Positions 9,491 through 18,826 of a stretch of DNA of 64,000 bases are shown one piece after another (within the stretch, counting starts at the first letter, position 1; every line of letters starts with the position of its first letter). Both the position numbers and the translations under genes were made by a program. Origin of the DNA: Methylobacter sp. (lineage in GTDB: Bacteria > Pseudomonadota > Gammaproteobacteria > Methylococcales > Methylomonadaceae). Under the pieces are notes generated by a model, which did not search any database, was not told where the DNA came from, and saw only the letters and a program-made list of their open reading frames with translations. The stretch lies in NCBI RefSeq assembly GCF_004322395.1, contig NZ_SCTW01000143.1:1-64000 (forward strand), written 5' to 3'.

Positions 9491-9913
9491 CACTGCTTTG
9501 TAAATCTCCGGACTTGATCTGACAATTGCCAAAATTAGTCTCAACTCCATCAGACATTAATTATCTTAGTTCGACCCTAAAAAGACACTGAGACCAAATT
9601 CTGGGAGACCGCTCACGTCTCAAAACCGGCCATTGAGCTCTCAGTAATCTTGATCGGTGATTGCCTGTCTAAAAACGTGATTATGCCTTGAAACGCCAGA
9701 GCAGCTGACTTTTTTGCCTAGCAATCATAGGTATTTTCACGCATTGTGTATAAATCCAAATACTGTACATTGGAACAACAGTGATCCAATAAATCAATAG
9801 GTTACGATGACGTTTTTTTCATGAAATCAGGTTTTTTTCGAGGTACCCTGTAGCTTTGCAGTGGCGAAAGGGGAATTTCATTTATAAATTTTTTTTCACA
9901 AAGGAGAAACGAT
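9491..9913. other. Intergenic region without recognisable feature
   Basis: About 420 bp between cysH and the SYLF gene. Short frames only; no convincing RNA gene, palindrome or coding fragment. It presumably holds the SYLF gene promoter, but I cannot assign boxes with confidence. Confidence 0.4.
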
Positions 9914-10471
9914 ATGAAACGTACTATAAAAGGCACAATACTGGCAGTGACCATGCTGTTTACAGGACAGGCGCTGGCAGCTTTTACGGCCGCGGATGCA
10001 ACAAAACTGGAAACGGATGCGTCAGCGGCTGTAACACGATTCAAGAGTCAGACCAGTGGGGCGGAAGATTTGCTTAATCACGCTAAGGGTGTTCTCGTCT
10101 GCCCAGAGATTACCAAGGGCGGCTTCATTATAGGCGTTGAGAGCGGAAAATGCGTGATGCAGGTCGGGGGAAAGCCCGTTGAATATTACACCAACCGTGC
10201 CGGGAAGTTCGGTTTACTAGCCGGTATACAGCAGTATTCACTGATTCTGGTTTTCAACGACCAAGCGTCTCTTGACCTTTTCCGGACCGGCAAACGTGAA
10301 TTTGAGATCGGCGTCGATGCTTCCGTGGCGGTGGCTAAAGTAGGAGCTGGCGGTTCACTGGATACCACCAACCTTAAAGGTCCTATTGTTGCATTCACCT
10401 TTGGCGACAAGGGCCTGATGGGGGATTTATCGATAGAAGGGGCGACCTTCAAAAAGCTTCAGGTTGAATAA
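9914..10471 (+). CDS. SYLF (Ysc84-type) lipid-binding domain protein, exported
   Basis: A 185-residue protein preceded by a strong aaaggagaaa ribosome-binding site. It begins with a Sec signal peptide (MKRTIKGTILAVTMLFTGQALA, cleavage after ALA). The mature part has the SYLF order: AKGVLVCPEITKGGFIIGVESGKCVM, then YYTNRAGKFGLLAG, SLILVFND, FEIGVDASVAVAKVG and a final IVAFTFGDKGLMGDLSIEGA block. SYLF domains bind phosphoinositides in eukaryotes; in bacteria they are periplasmic proteins of unclear role. The gene stands alone. Confidence 0.9.
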   Translation: MKRTIKGTILAVTMLFTGQALAAFTAADATKLETDASAAVTRFKSQTSGAEDLLNHAKGVLVCPEITKGGFIIGVESGKCVMQVGGKPVEYYTNRAGKFGLLAGIQQYSLILVFNDQASLDLFRTGKREFEIGVDASVAVAKVGAGGSLDTTNLKGPIVAFTFGDKGLMGDLSIEGATFKKLQVE

Positions 10472-10643
10472 GAACCCATAAGCTATACATGGCCTCTCAC
10501 TAAACGGCAGGTGAAGTTTGGAGGGAGGCTCTTTGATATTAACCAAGAATTCTTTTCTTAATCGCAATGGCATATTTTTCAAAAGCCCGCACTTCTCGAT
10601 AAAACAAGCTAAACGGCCGGGCGGATATTTCGTCTTGGGTTAT

Positions 10644-11933
10644 TCATTTCTGTTCCTGGAACTGGACGATGGGCGCGTTTTCCAGCAGTTTCTGAACCAC
10701 AACCATCAACGGCGCAGGATCGATTGTGTTCATAAACGTGGAATAGGTGAGTAATGCCAGTAAGGAGCGCAGATCACTCGCCCATGGCGGCAGGTAACGG
10801 GCAGGACGGCAAAGCCCCATGGTGGCCAATTCGCACAACGCGGGAATGTCCTGAAGTTCCAATTTTCCGCAGAATAATAGGCGCAAGCAGTCGGATCGTC
10901 CGGCAGAGAAAATCGCACGGATCACAGCGCTCACCTGCAACAGGCCAAAAAGATAAACGACGTCCTTCGTGAACGGCGCCCCGCCGGTGATCACCCCGCC
11001 CCGAAACACGCGCCGGGCATTTTCGAAGGATTGATCGGGATTGCCGATGCGTCCGAGAAAGTAGCCATACACCTGCAAGAAATCGGCGCCATCGATCGCC
11101 ATCTGGATCGCAAACACGCGGTCTGCAAGCCGTCGCAAGCGATCCAGTTCCATGGTGCCGCTGATGATTTCCGCAAACACAGCAAGCCCCTCCTGCGTGC
11201 GGGTGGTGACTGGATGCCCGGCTCCGAGTATCGGCAGGTCGGTCTGAATGCGGCCATTGAGCGATGTGGCCACGTGAATATAAGCCTCGTGATTAAGGAG
11301 CTGCGCCGCATCCCTATCGGTGAAGCGGGCATCGCTACGGATACGGATCTTGTCAGCGGTAGCCAGGGCGTTGGCGGACAGGGTATCTACCAGTGTCACT
11401 TCGGGCGCATCTTCGGCGAAATGCAGGCTCACTGCCGCCCGGATTTCCTTCGCCACGTCCTCGGCGGAAAGATGCGCGGATGGGGCAACACCCAAATCAA
11501 TACGGGCGAGCTGATCGATGACGTCTTGAATGCTCTGCGCGAGCTCCAGCGGAGTGGCGGGAATGTAGCGCAACGGCGCGCTCGGTTCGCCGTAGACCTG
11601 CCGCGAGTTCTCGAAAAACACCGGTGTGCCGACGCCCGCCAGCATACGCGCGCCGGTTTCGATGCTATTCGCCTGCCGCTCCAGCCATAGGTCGATAGTA
11701 GAAACCGGAATAATCATTCGGCGCGCTTCACGAACGATGTCGATGGTGGGTTTCGCATCGAAGCCAGGGTAACTGATCTCCGGCAGTTCTTTGGCGCCTT
11801 TGGCAAAAAAGTCTTGTTTGACTGTGGCAGGCCAGTCGATGGAGCGAAGTATCCTTACGCGGCGAGCCCCATCATAAAGCAGATGGGCCACTTTTTTAAT
11901 GCGATCCTTTTCTTTCTCGATGGTTTTGATCAT
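10644..11933 (-). CDS. DUF1704 / QEGLA-motif protein (MATCAP-like metallopeptidase family)
   Basis: Start set at the ATG at 11933 (MIKTIEKEK), which sits 6-8 nt after AGGAGG; the longer frame begins with TTG inside the Shine-Dalgarno. The 430-residue protein carries LLNHEAYIH (an HExxxH zinc-ligand motif) followed by TRTQEGLAVFAE. That pair is the signature of the DUF1704 family, annotated in bacteria as flavohemoglobin expression-modulating QEGLA motif proteins and related to the eukaryotic MATCAP tyrosine carboxypeptidases. It is probably a zinc peptidase; the bacterial substrate is unknown. It is monocistronic on the minus strand. Confidence 0.88.
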   Translation of the reverse strand: MIKTIEKEKDRIKKVAHLLYDGARRVRILRSIDWPATVKQDFFAKGAKELPEISYPGFDAKPTIDIVREARRMIIPVSTIDLWLERQANSIETGARMLAGVGTPVFFENSRQVYGEPSAPLRYIPATPLELAQSIQDVIDQLARIDLGVAPSAHLSAEDVAKEIRAAVSLHFAEDAPEVTLVDTLSANALATADKIRIRSDARFTDRDAAQLLNHEAYIHVATSLNGRIQTDLPILGAGHPVTTRTQEGLAVFAEIISGTMELDRLRRLADRVFAIQMAIDGADFLQVYGYFLGRIGNPDQSFENARRVFRGGVITGGAPFTKDVVYLFGLLQVSAVIRAIFSAGRSDCLRLLFCGKLELQDIPALCELATMGLCRPARYLPPWASDLRSLLALLTYSTFMNTIDPAPLMVVVQKLLENAPIVQFQEQK

Positions 11934-12099
11934 GGTCGATTCCTCCTGGTTCAACAGTTCAGCTCGATAGCCGTCATACTAGGCTTCTGAATCGAATTGA
12001 ACAAGATATATCCTTAGGCCGCCCTGTTCCGTCCCTGCCGGTATGCCCCCCTGGGATAAAGTTATGTGGAAAGACTGAGCGGAACGTAAGACCCCCTCT

Positions 12100-12218
12100 C
12101 TAGGGAAGCGCTAAACAAATCGATTCCGCTCACGGTTCGACAAGCTCACCACGAACGGAATCAACAACTTGCCGTTCGTCCTGAGCCTGTCGAAGGATTT
12201 AATCAGCGCTTCCCTAGG
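12100..12218. repeat. Short MITE-like element with terminal inverted repeats
   Basis: About 119 bp bounded by the inverted 13-mer CTAGGGAAGCGCT (12100-12112 and 12205-12217). The interior carries two half-sites, GGTTCGACAAGCTCACC and CCTGAGCCTGTCGAAGG, that form a second imperfect dyad. It is non-coding and lies in the 447-bp gap between the DUF1704 and DUF4136 genes. The rest of that gap shows nothing. Confidence 0.75.
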
Positions 12219-12380
12219 TATTTGGAACTATTGCTTGATTAGTTGCCGAAATGTTATCAATAACTAGCAAACAGATTGCAACTAACACGACAGAATTATG
12301 CCCGCTCCTGAACATCTGGGCGAAGAAGCGAAAAACCCGGGAAGATAAAAATTTAATTTGCCAACATTGGAGATAAAACC

Positions 12381-12935
12381 ATGTTCACATCACCACGCGG
12401 ATATTTACTTGCTGTTGCTGTTCTTTTCCTGACTGCCTGTTCCACCGTTTCTGTCACGACCGACTTCGATCATTTAGCCTCGTTTTCTCAATACCACACC
12501 TATGCTCTGGCACCTGACACCGCGAAGCTAGGATTGTCGCCATCGAGTGAAGCCGCTCTTCGTGAAGCCCTGCGCACTAATCTTGCTCGTCATGGCGTTT
12601 CAGAAACAAGCGAAAATGCCGATCTGCATGTCGTGCCTCATGTATCGACCAAGGAAAAACAAGTTGTTTACCAGTCTAGCGATTGGGATTATGACGGTAT
12701 GGCATATGGCTACGGACGTTATGGCATGTGGGCAGGCGCGCCGCGGACCTATACTGATATATCGCAATATACCGAGGGAACCCTGATACTTGATTTCGTG
12801 GACGCCAAAACGCAGAAGCTGGTGTTTCGCGGCACCGGTACCGGCACGGTCAGTGATCCGCAAACCAATGCCGAACGGATCAGGGAAGCCGTGGAAAAAA
12901 TAGTGAAAGATTTTCCCAACACCGTGAAACAGTAA
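12381..12935 (+). CDS. DUF4136 lipoprotein
   Basis: A 184-residue protein preceded by ttggagataaa. The signal peptide ends in the lipobox LTAC (FLTACSTVSV). The mature domain shows the DUF4136 pattern: TTDFDHLASFSQYHTYAL near the start, a helix EAALREALRTNLARHGVSE, a Gly/Tyr-rich loop (YGYGRYGMWAGAP), then EGTLILDFVDAKTQKLVFRGTGTG. The C-terminus is EAVEKIVKDFPN, which is typical of the family. It is an envelope lipoprotein of unknown function, transcribed alone. Confidence 0.9.
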   Translation: MFTSPRGYLLAVAVLFLTACSTVSVTTDFDHLASFSQYHTYALAPDTAKLGLSPSSEAALREALRTNLARHGVSETSENADLHVVPHVSTKEKQVVYQSSDWDYDGMAYGYGRYGMWAGAPRTYTDISQYTEGTLILDFVDAKTQKLVFRGTGTGTVSDPQTNAERIREAVEKIVKDFPNTVKQ

Positions 12936-12997
12936 TTGTTAGCTGCGAGGAAAAAAAGGGCCAGGTTAGAATGGCACTTACTTAATAGATAAGCGCT

Positions 12998-13023
12998 GGT
13001 TCCCAAGCTCCAGCTTGGGAACC
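12998..13023. repeat. REP palindrome
   Basis: Perfect inverted repeat, 12-nt arms GGTTCCCAAGCT (12998-13009) and 13012-13023 with a 2-nt centre. With the copy at 13466-13491 it brackets a decayed RAYT transposase, the usual arrangement of REP sequences with their cognate transposase. Confidence 0.88.
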
Positions 13024-13047
13024 CAGTCTCGGAAGCTCCAGCTTCCC

Positions 13048-13381
13048 GAACAAATCAAACCGTCTTGACCGGCATAATTACGCGCACTGGAATAACGCCA
13101 ATGTTCCGGCTGGTCCACGTAGCCCCGCTTTACGGGATTGTGATGAATGTAATCCAGCTTTTGACGCATAACCACCTCAGATTCGATGATTTGCGGATGA
13201 TTGCCTTCTTCCCAAACCTGATAAGTGGTCTCCTGCTTATGGGCGCGTTTAAAAAACGCCAAGAATCCAGAATGATGTTCACGGTTTCAGGGTGGGTAAA
13301 CAACGGCAGCCAGTGGTTTATCGTTGCAGTCAGGAAGTGTGGGCACGGGTTGCATTGGACGCGGTAGCGGCTTCTGGGCAT
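13048..13381 (-). pseudogene. REP-associated tyrosine transposase (RAYT, Y1_Tnp), internally deleted
   Basis: The N-terminus starts at 13381 with MPRSRYRVQC and continues through HFLTATINHWLPLFTHPE and NIILDSWRFLNA. At about 13250 the frame changes and the sequence jumps to the C-terminal portion (TTYQVWEEGNHPQ, QKLDYIHHNPVKRGYVD, HWRYSSARNYAGQDG). The central part of the family, including the HUH metal site and the catalytic tyrosine region, is missing, so the enzyme is dead. REP palindromes lie on both sides. Confidence 0.9.
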
Positions 13382-13465
13382 GGTTGTGCTCCTTTGTGGT
13401 GAGAGTAGACGAGAAGCTGCGACTGCCATGGATGCAGGAGCAGTTGCCGAGAGCTTCCACGACTG

Positions 13466-13491
13466 GGTTCCCAAGCTGGAGCTTGGGAACC
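13466..13491. repeat. REP palindrome
   Basis: Same 12-nt arms as the 12998 copy (GGTTCCCAAGCT...AGCTTGGGAACC) with central GG instead of CC, i.e. the same sequence in the other orientation. It is preceded at 13436-13453 by a GCAGGAGCAGTTGCCGAG motif that recurs elsewhere in the window. Confidence 0.88.
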
Positions 13492-13586
13492 AGCGGATAT
13501 TTAAAATACATCGTTCCCATACTCCGGCGCTCATCGTTATACACAAGTCCCTGACCTGGCGTTAGACGGGAAACGTGCCGATAGGC

Positions 13587-13619
13587 AGACCTTCCAGGTT
13601 TTTAAAACCTGGAAGGTCT
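13587..13619. repeat. 33-bp near-perfect palindrome
   Basis: AGACCTTCCAGGTTTTT (13587-13603) is followed immediately by its inverse complement (13604-13619). It could cruciform or act as a bidirectional terminator, but lies about 200 bp from the nearest stop codon. Around it are fragments of other dispersed repeats (GTCCTGAGC..., TTTCGTGGACAG), and 13803-13815 carries TGCGTAACATCAG, the terminal repeat of the element at 61694-62150. Confidence 0.75.
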
Positions 13620-13819
13620 AACCGGCAACGTTCCGAACAGGCAGGACGTTTCGAACGGAGCCTGTCCTGAGCATAGGCGAGGGCTTATCTTGGAGTATGC
13701 AAATGAATAGGGTATGACGCTGTCCGCGACAAAACCTACAGCGGGTATTTTTCGTGCCTTTCGTGCCGCCTAGAGGCGCCTACTTTTGGTTTTCGTGGAC
13801 AGTGCGTAACATCAGTTAT

Positions 13820-16800
13820 CTATAAAAAACCAATCTTTTTGTTTTCTAATAAACTTTGAAACTCAAAGGCCGGCAAGGGTTTTGAAAACCAGTAGCCTTG
13901 CCCATAGTCGCAACCCATTTTTATTAAAAGCTGACATTGCTCTTTTGTTTCAACGCCTTCGGCAATTACTTTTAACCCGAGTTTATGGGCCATCGTAATA
14001 ATGGCTTCACAGAGCACAAAGTCGTTCGAATTGTCAGTCAAACCCCGGGTAAACGATTGATCGATCTTCAAATAATCAATATCGAATTTTTTAAGATAAG
14101 ACAGTGACGAATAGCCGGTACCAAAATCATCAATAGAGACTTGAATGCCGGCATCGCGAAAAGCTAACAACTTTTTCGTAATACTCTGAGTCGAATCCAT
14201 CAATAAACCTTCGGTAATTTCGATAACGATGCTTTGGCCGGGAAAATTGGCGCGCCGTAATTCATCTATCCACGATGAAGTACAGTCATTGCTTTCATTA
14301 CGAAATTGGACGGGGGATTTATTAATGCTGATTTGAAAATCCGGATGTAATGTCTGCCGCCAGTCGTTTAATTGCCGGATTACCGTTCGGAATGACCAAT
14401 CTCCAATTCGATTGATTAAGCCGGTTTCTTCGGTTAAAGGAATAAATTCCGCCGGGCTGACCAAGCCGCGTTCAGGATGTTGCCAGCGAATAAGAGCCTC
14501 GGCCTTATATGTCTGGCCATTTTTCAGATCGACAATAGGCTGGTAATAAAGAATGAATTGCTGTTCCTCTACAGCTTTATGCAAATCGTTAATCAAATGC
14601 AAGCGTGTCGTTGCTGCTTGTTGTAACTCGAACGTGAAATAATGATGCCGGTTACGGCCTTCACGTTTGGCCACATACATGGCCTGATCGGCATTTTTAA
14701 TCAGTTCAACTTCATTTCGTGTATCGTTCGGATAGTTTGAAATGCCGACACTGGTCGATATATGGACAACTTCCGCTCCAAGAATAAACGGCTCGGCCAA
14801 CCGTTTCAAAATCCGTTGCGCTATCTGCTCAACGACAGCAGTGTTATTTTCCAAATTGCTCAGAATAATTGTAAATTCATCGCCGCCTAACCGGGAAATA
14901 GTATCCACTTCTCGAACACATTCCTTTAATCTCGATGCGGTTTCTTTCAGCAACAAATCCCCGTTATCATGGCCCAAGGTATCGTTGACCTCTTTGAAAA
15001 AATCCAAATCAAGAAACAATAACGCGAGTTGAGTCCGGTTCCGGTCGGCATGTTTGATTTCCTGGCGCAATTGCTCATGGAACATATTGCGATTTGGCAA
15101 ACCCGTCAAAGGATCAAAGTTAGCCTGTTGCCAAATCGTTTGTTCGGCTTGTTTCTGCTCGGTAATATCGGAGAACATTCCAACATACTGTTGTATTTTC
15201 CCCTGATCATCATAAACCGTGCTAATTGTTAACCACTCCGGATAAACTTCGCCATTTTTGCGCCGGCTCCATATCTCGCCTTGCCAATGTCCGGTTTTAT
15301 CCAGTATTTGCCACATATGTTGATAAAATTTCAAACCATGACGACCCGATTTGAGTAGGCTGGGTTTATTTCCAATAGCTTCCTGCTCGCTATAACCCGT
15401 TAATAGTGTGAAAGCTGGATTGGCGGCAACAATCGTTTTGTTGGCATCGCAGACCATAATCGATTCTGCGCTGGCCCGGTAAACTGTCGCTGCAAGCTGT
15501 AATTGACGTTCAATGCGCTTGCGGTCGGTAATGTTTTCAATGACTAAGATAAAATAATCGGGCGTGCCGCTCGGCTTTTTGATCAAAGATACCGAGAGAT
15601 TAATCCAAATTATTGCCCCTTGCTTGCAAATATAACGTGTCTCGAGAACGCAATTTTGAGTTGTTCCCGTCAGCATTTGCCGCACAGAATCCGAGTCGGT
15701 TGCCAAGTTTTCAGGATAAGTAATATCTTGAACGGTTTTTTGTAACAGTTCGTCATAGGTATAACCCAGCATCGCACATAGCTGACGGTTCACCTTAAGC
15801 CAGTGTCCATCGGGCGTAATCATCGCAATGCCGACGGGGGCTTGCTCAAAGGTCGCTTGAAAACGGGTTTCACTCTCCCAGTATTTCTGATCAAAACGTT
15901 GCCGCTCTTTCAATAGACTGGTGATTCTCGCCATTAAATCGTTCGCGTTGAAAGGTTTGACGAAATAGTTTTGTACGCCGACTTTGAGCAGTTTCAGGCG
16001 CAGCTCGTCATCATCTCTCGCAGTCAGCATGATAATAGGCAAATCGATCAACTCCGGTTTAACGCGCAAAGACTCAACCATTTGTTCGCCGCTCATATCC
16101 GGCATCATGACATCCGTAATGATCAGATCGGGCCGTAGTGCTAAAGCGGTTTCCAAGCCTTGCCGGCCGTTGTTGGCGACTACAACCCGGTATTTTGCAT
16201 TAAGAAGATTTGCCAAATAAGCCGCCATATCCGCATTGTCCTCGACAATCAAGATCAATTGCGTATCGTGACTGACAAAGGCTTCATTCGGTATGGCGGT
16301 TGCGGCATGCAATTCATCCAACGTTTGGCGTTGCAGCAAGGGATCAAGCTTACTTGCCGAACCGGCATCGACTATTGCCGGTGTTTTATCCGCTGTTATT
16401 AACGGCAAACAGATCTTAAATAATGCACCGCCATCGGCCGATGCATCGGTGGCCGTGACCTGCCCATGATGTAATTTTACAAAATCGGCAACAATCGCTA
16501 ACCCCAAGCCTGTGCCGCCGAGTCGTCGCGTAGCACTATCGTCGAGTTGCCGGAAAGGTTCAAAAATGACCGTCCGCATCGACTCAGGTATGCCGGGGCC
16601 ATTGTCTTGAACCAAAATGACCGCTTGCTCGTCCTCCACAAGCAACTCAACACGGATAGCTCCACCGTCTGGAGTAAATTTAATGGCATTGGATAAGAGA
16701 TTCAGCAATATCCGTTGGATTTTTTCAACATCGACTTGCGTATAAAGCGCATCGGGAGCTATAACCGTCAGCGTGATGCCACGATCATGCGCGGAAGACT

Positions 16801-17653
16801 CGAAATTGGAAGCCATTAATCGTACCCAATATGCGAGATCAACGGATTGCAAATACAGTGACATTTGCTGAGCTTCTACTTTGGCAACATCTAACAGATC
16901 ACATACGTGCCGATATAGCAAACGGGCATTGCGCTCAATCATTTCCAGCTCTTGCCGTTTAGCGGGATCAAGATCGCTTTCCGATAAATACTTTGCGATG
17001 GGATTTAGAATCAATGTCAATGGCGTACGCAACTCATGACTTACATTGGCAAAAAAATTCGTCTTTAGCGTGTCGAGTTCTAAGGATTTAGCATAAAGCC
17101 TAGCCAATTCTTCATTGGTCGTTTTCAACTCTGCGCTTGTTGCCGCAACTTCCTGGGCACGCTTAAACAGCTCCATTTCCATTTTGACCGCTTGTTCACG
17201 TAAGCTGTCATTGAGTTTGCCCTGTTCGACCCCTTGCTGCTTAATGCGAACGAACTCGGTAACATCTTCAACACGGTGGATAATGTAGAGAAGTTTGCCG
17301 TCTGCGCCCACTATCGGACAATTCAAAGGACTCCAGTACCGTTCTTCGAAACCGCCACCCAATTGTTCCGGCCTGGGAATGTCGTATTTCTGTACAGGCA
17401 TCGAGTCAGGTTTAAGCGTCTGTAGTACACGTTGCAGCGATGCACGTAAATTGTGTACACCTTCTGCACTCGGATCGCCGGGATTGTCTGGAAATACATC
17501 GAAAATAACTTTGCCTAGTATGTCCTCGCGCAAGGTTAAGGTTGCTTTGGCATAAGCATCGTTTACTGCAACAATTTCAAACGCCGGACTCAATACTAAA
17601 TAAAAGTCAGGTACTGATTCAAACAGGATCCGAAAGTCAGGTATTTGTATCAT
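13820..17653 (-). CDS. Hybrid sensor: PAS-histidine kinase-REC-PAS-PAS-GGDEF-EAL
   Basis: 1277 residues with no predicted membrane segment. Order: PAS (about 10-130), a coiled coil (135-190), HisKA with NVSHELRTPL (His near 206), HATPase with GGTGLGLAIV, and a receiver domain (phospho-Asp near 514 in LIITDVMMPDMSG). Two PAS domains (about 600-845) follow, then GGDEF (RLGGDEF near 921, with an RxxD inhibitory-site motif VREVD just before) and EAL (YKAEALIRWQHP near 1053, with DDFGTGYSSLSYL). All active-site motifs look intact, so one chain could autophosphorylate and both make and degrade c-di-GMP. It is monocistronic. The stop codon lies 5 nt from a TGCGTAACATCAG repeat. Confidence 0.94.
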   Translation of the reverse strand: MIQIPDFRILFESVPDFYLVLSPAFEIVAVNDAYAKATLTLREDILGKVIFDVFPDNPGDPSAEGVHNLRASLQRVLQTLKPDSMPVQKYDIPRPEQLGGGFEERYWSPLNCPIVGADGKLLYIIHRVEDVTEFVRIKQQGVEQGKLNDSLREQAVKMEMELFKRAQEVAATSAELKTTNEELARLYAKSLELDTLKTNFFANVSHELRTPLTLILNPIAKYLSESDLDPAKRQELEMIERNARLLYRHVCDLLDVAKVEAQQMSLYLQSVDLAYWVRLMASNFESSAHDRGITLTVIAPDALYTQVDVEKIQRILLNLLSNAIKFTPDGGAIRVELLVEDEQAVILVQDNGPGIPESMRTVIFEPFRQLDDSATRRLGGTGLGLAIVADFVKLHHGQVTATDASADGGALFKICLPLITADKTPAIVDAGSASKLDPLLQRQTLDELHAATAIPNEAFVSHDTQLILIVEDNADMAAYLANLLNAKYRVVVANNGRQGLETALALRPDLIITDVMMPDMSGEQMVESLRVKPELIDLPIIMLTARDDDELRLKLLKVGVQNYFVKPFNANDLMARITSLLKERQRFDQKYWESETRFQATFEQAPVGIAMITPDGHWLKVNRQLCAMLGYTYDELLQKTVQDITYPENLATDSDSVRQMLTGTTQNCVLETRYICKQGAIIWINLSVSLIKKPSGTPDYFILVIENITDRKRIERQLQLAATVYRASAESIMVCDANKTIVAANPAFTLLTGYSEQEAIGNKPSLLKSGRHGLKFYQHMWQILDKTGHWQGEIWSRRKNGEVYPEWLTISTVYDDQGKIQQYVGMFSDITEQKQAEQTIWQQANFDPLTGLPNRNMFHEQLRQEIKHADRNRTQLALLFLDLDFFKEVNDTLGHDNGDLLLKETASRLKECVREVDTISRLGGDEFTIILSNLENNTAVVEQIAQRILKRLAEPFILGAEVVHISTSVGISNYPNDTRNEVELIKNADQAMYVAKREGRNRHHYFTFELQQAATTRLHLINDLHKAVEEQQFILYYQPIVDLKNGQTYKAEALIRWQHPERGLVSPAEFIPLTEETGLINRIGDWSFRTVIRQLNDWRQTLHPDFQISINKSPVQFRNESNDCTSSWIDELRRANFPGQSIVIEITEGLLMDSTQSITKKLLAFRDAGIQVSIDDFGTGYSSLSYLKKFDIDYLKIDQSFTRGLTDNSNDFVLCEAIITMAHKLGLKVIAEGVETKEQCQLLIKMGCDYGQGYWFSKPLPAFEFQSLLENKKIGFL

Positions 17654-17874
17654 GGGTTAGAACAGCTGATCGCTATGATTAAGGACATCTAAAAATTGCT
17701 ATTTTTAGTATATTCACAAATATAACTCATAGACGGCTTTAGTCTAGAATTTAAAAAATATTTTTTTTAGATCGCTCTTAAAATTATCACGTAAACTTCC
17801 GGCTGAATCAGACTATCAAATTTATGCAAGATTATGATTTACCATTTTTTCAACTGGATCAGCAATGCATTTCG

Positions 17875-17928
17875 AAAACGCAAACTACCTCATTTGGATG
17901 CATGGATTACCGACCAACGCAAAGATCA
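17875..17928 (+). pseudogene. 54-bp relic of cysH
   Basis: 49 of 54 bases match cysH at 9124-9177, encoding KRKLPHLDAWITDQRKDH versus KRKLPHLDAWITGQRKDQ. No flanking cysH sequence is present, and 17654-18032 otherwise holds only AT-rich intergenic DNA. It is a small gene scar from a lost second cysH copy or a recombination event. Confidence 0.85.
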
Positions 17929-18032
17929 TTGTTGACTTCGAGAATTTATTTTTGTTTGCGTTGAATTAGTTTATACGCAAATATACCGACCTAGATAATA
18001 ACTTGTTATGCTTTAAAGCCGAGAAGTAATCT

Positions 18033-18826
18033 GTGGACTTGAGGAAGTCTTTGGTAGAGACAGCTTTAGCATTCCCAATAGTATTTGGAATGTTCCACTT
18101 TTTTATATTCAGCCTTTGGCTGTATTGGCCGATCGCCCCAGAAATTCCGTTGGTTTTATCTAGTGCGATTCTGCTTTTGTGCTATAAACGAATGGAGTCG
18201 TTTGTGCCTTATCCATTGCATAATCGAAATAAGAAAGAGCCGTCTTTGGTGCACAAGTTGATTGAGTTGCCGTTCTGGTATGTAGTTACAGCCTTACTTT
18301 ATTTACATCTGAGCCTAAAGTTTAATATTTCTACACAGCTAGACAAAAATATCGGAAAAGTTCTTCTTTTGGGTTATGGAGCATTTTTTGTAATTGCATT
18401 AACCATTTCCCCTCTGAGCCACTACATTCTAAATTTATTTTCCAGGTTCCTTTCTAAAATCAGAGAAATTCCATTACTTATAGAACGTGTCATATCGATT
18501 TTTTTGTATATATTGGTGTGGCAATATTATTCGCTGCATTATTCAGATATCAGTCTGTTTGGAATCCCGGTGCTTTTGATAGACCCATTGAAACCACGCT
18601 GGATTCCTTTTACTTCAGCGTCGTAACACTTGCTACGGTCGGCTATGGTGATATTCATCCAGTCGGCAGTGTTGCAAAGATACTGGTAATTATTGAAGTC
18701 CTGCTTGGAATTTTGCTTCTCGCAATAATGGTAGGCGCGGCTATTTCTGTAACATTCCATGAAATTAGTAACAAGCTAGAAAAACATAACAATAAAATCC
18801 AGCCGACGCCTGACGGCGACGACTGA
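18033..18826 (+). pseudogene. Two-pore-domain type K+ channel, frameshifted (possibly -1 slippage)
   Basis: Frame 1 (18033-18626) encodes about 155 residues with four hydrophobic segments. At a T7 run (18499-18505) coding continues in the -1 frame: FFVYIGVAILFAALF, then the pore helix and selectivity filter TLATVGYGDIHP and a final membrane helix, ending at 18826 (IQPTPDGDD). One extra T would restore a continuous Ion_trans_2 channel of about 264 residues. The run sits as ATT TTT TTG in frame, a T TTT TTG slippery heptamer, so programmed frameshifting cannot be excluded. A sequencing error or a real mutation is simpler. The 3' end overlaps an attC-like site. Confidence 0.85.

Noticed and set aside
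13500-13567. GTTAGAC at 13561 as an attC right end
   Set aside because: No R'' box with complementary arms found upstream.
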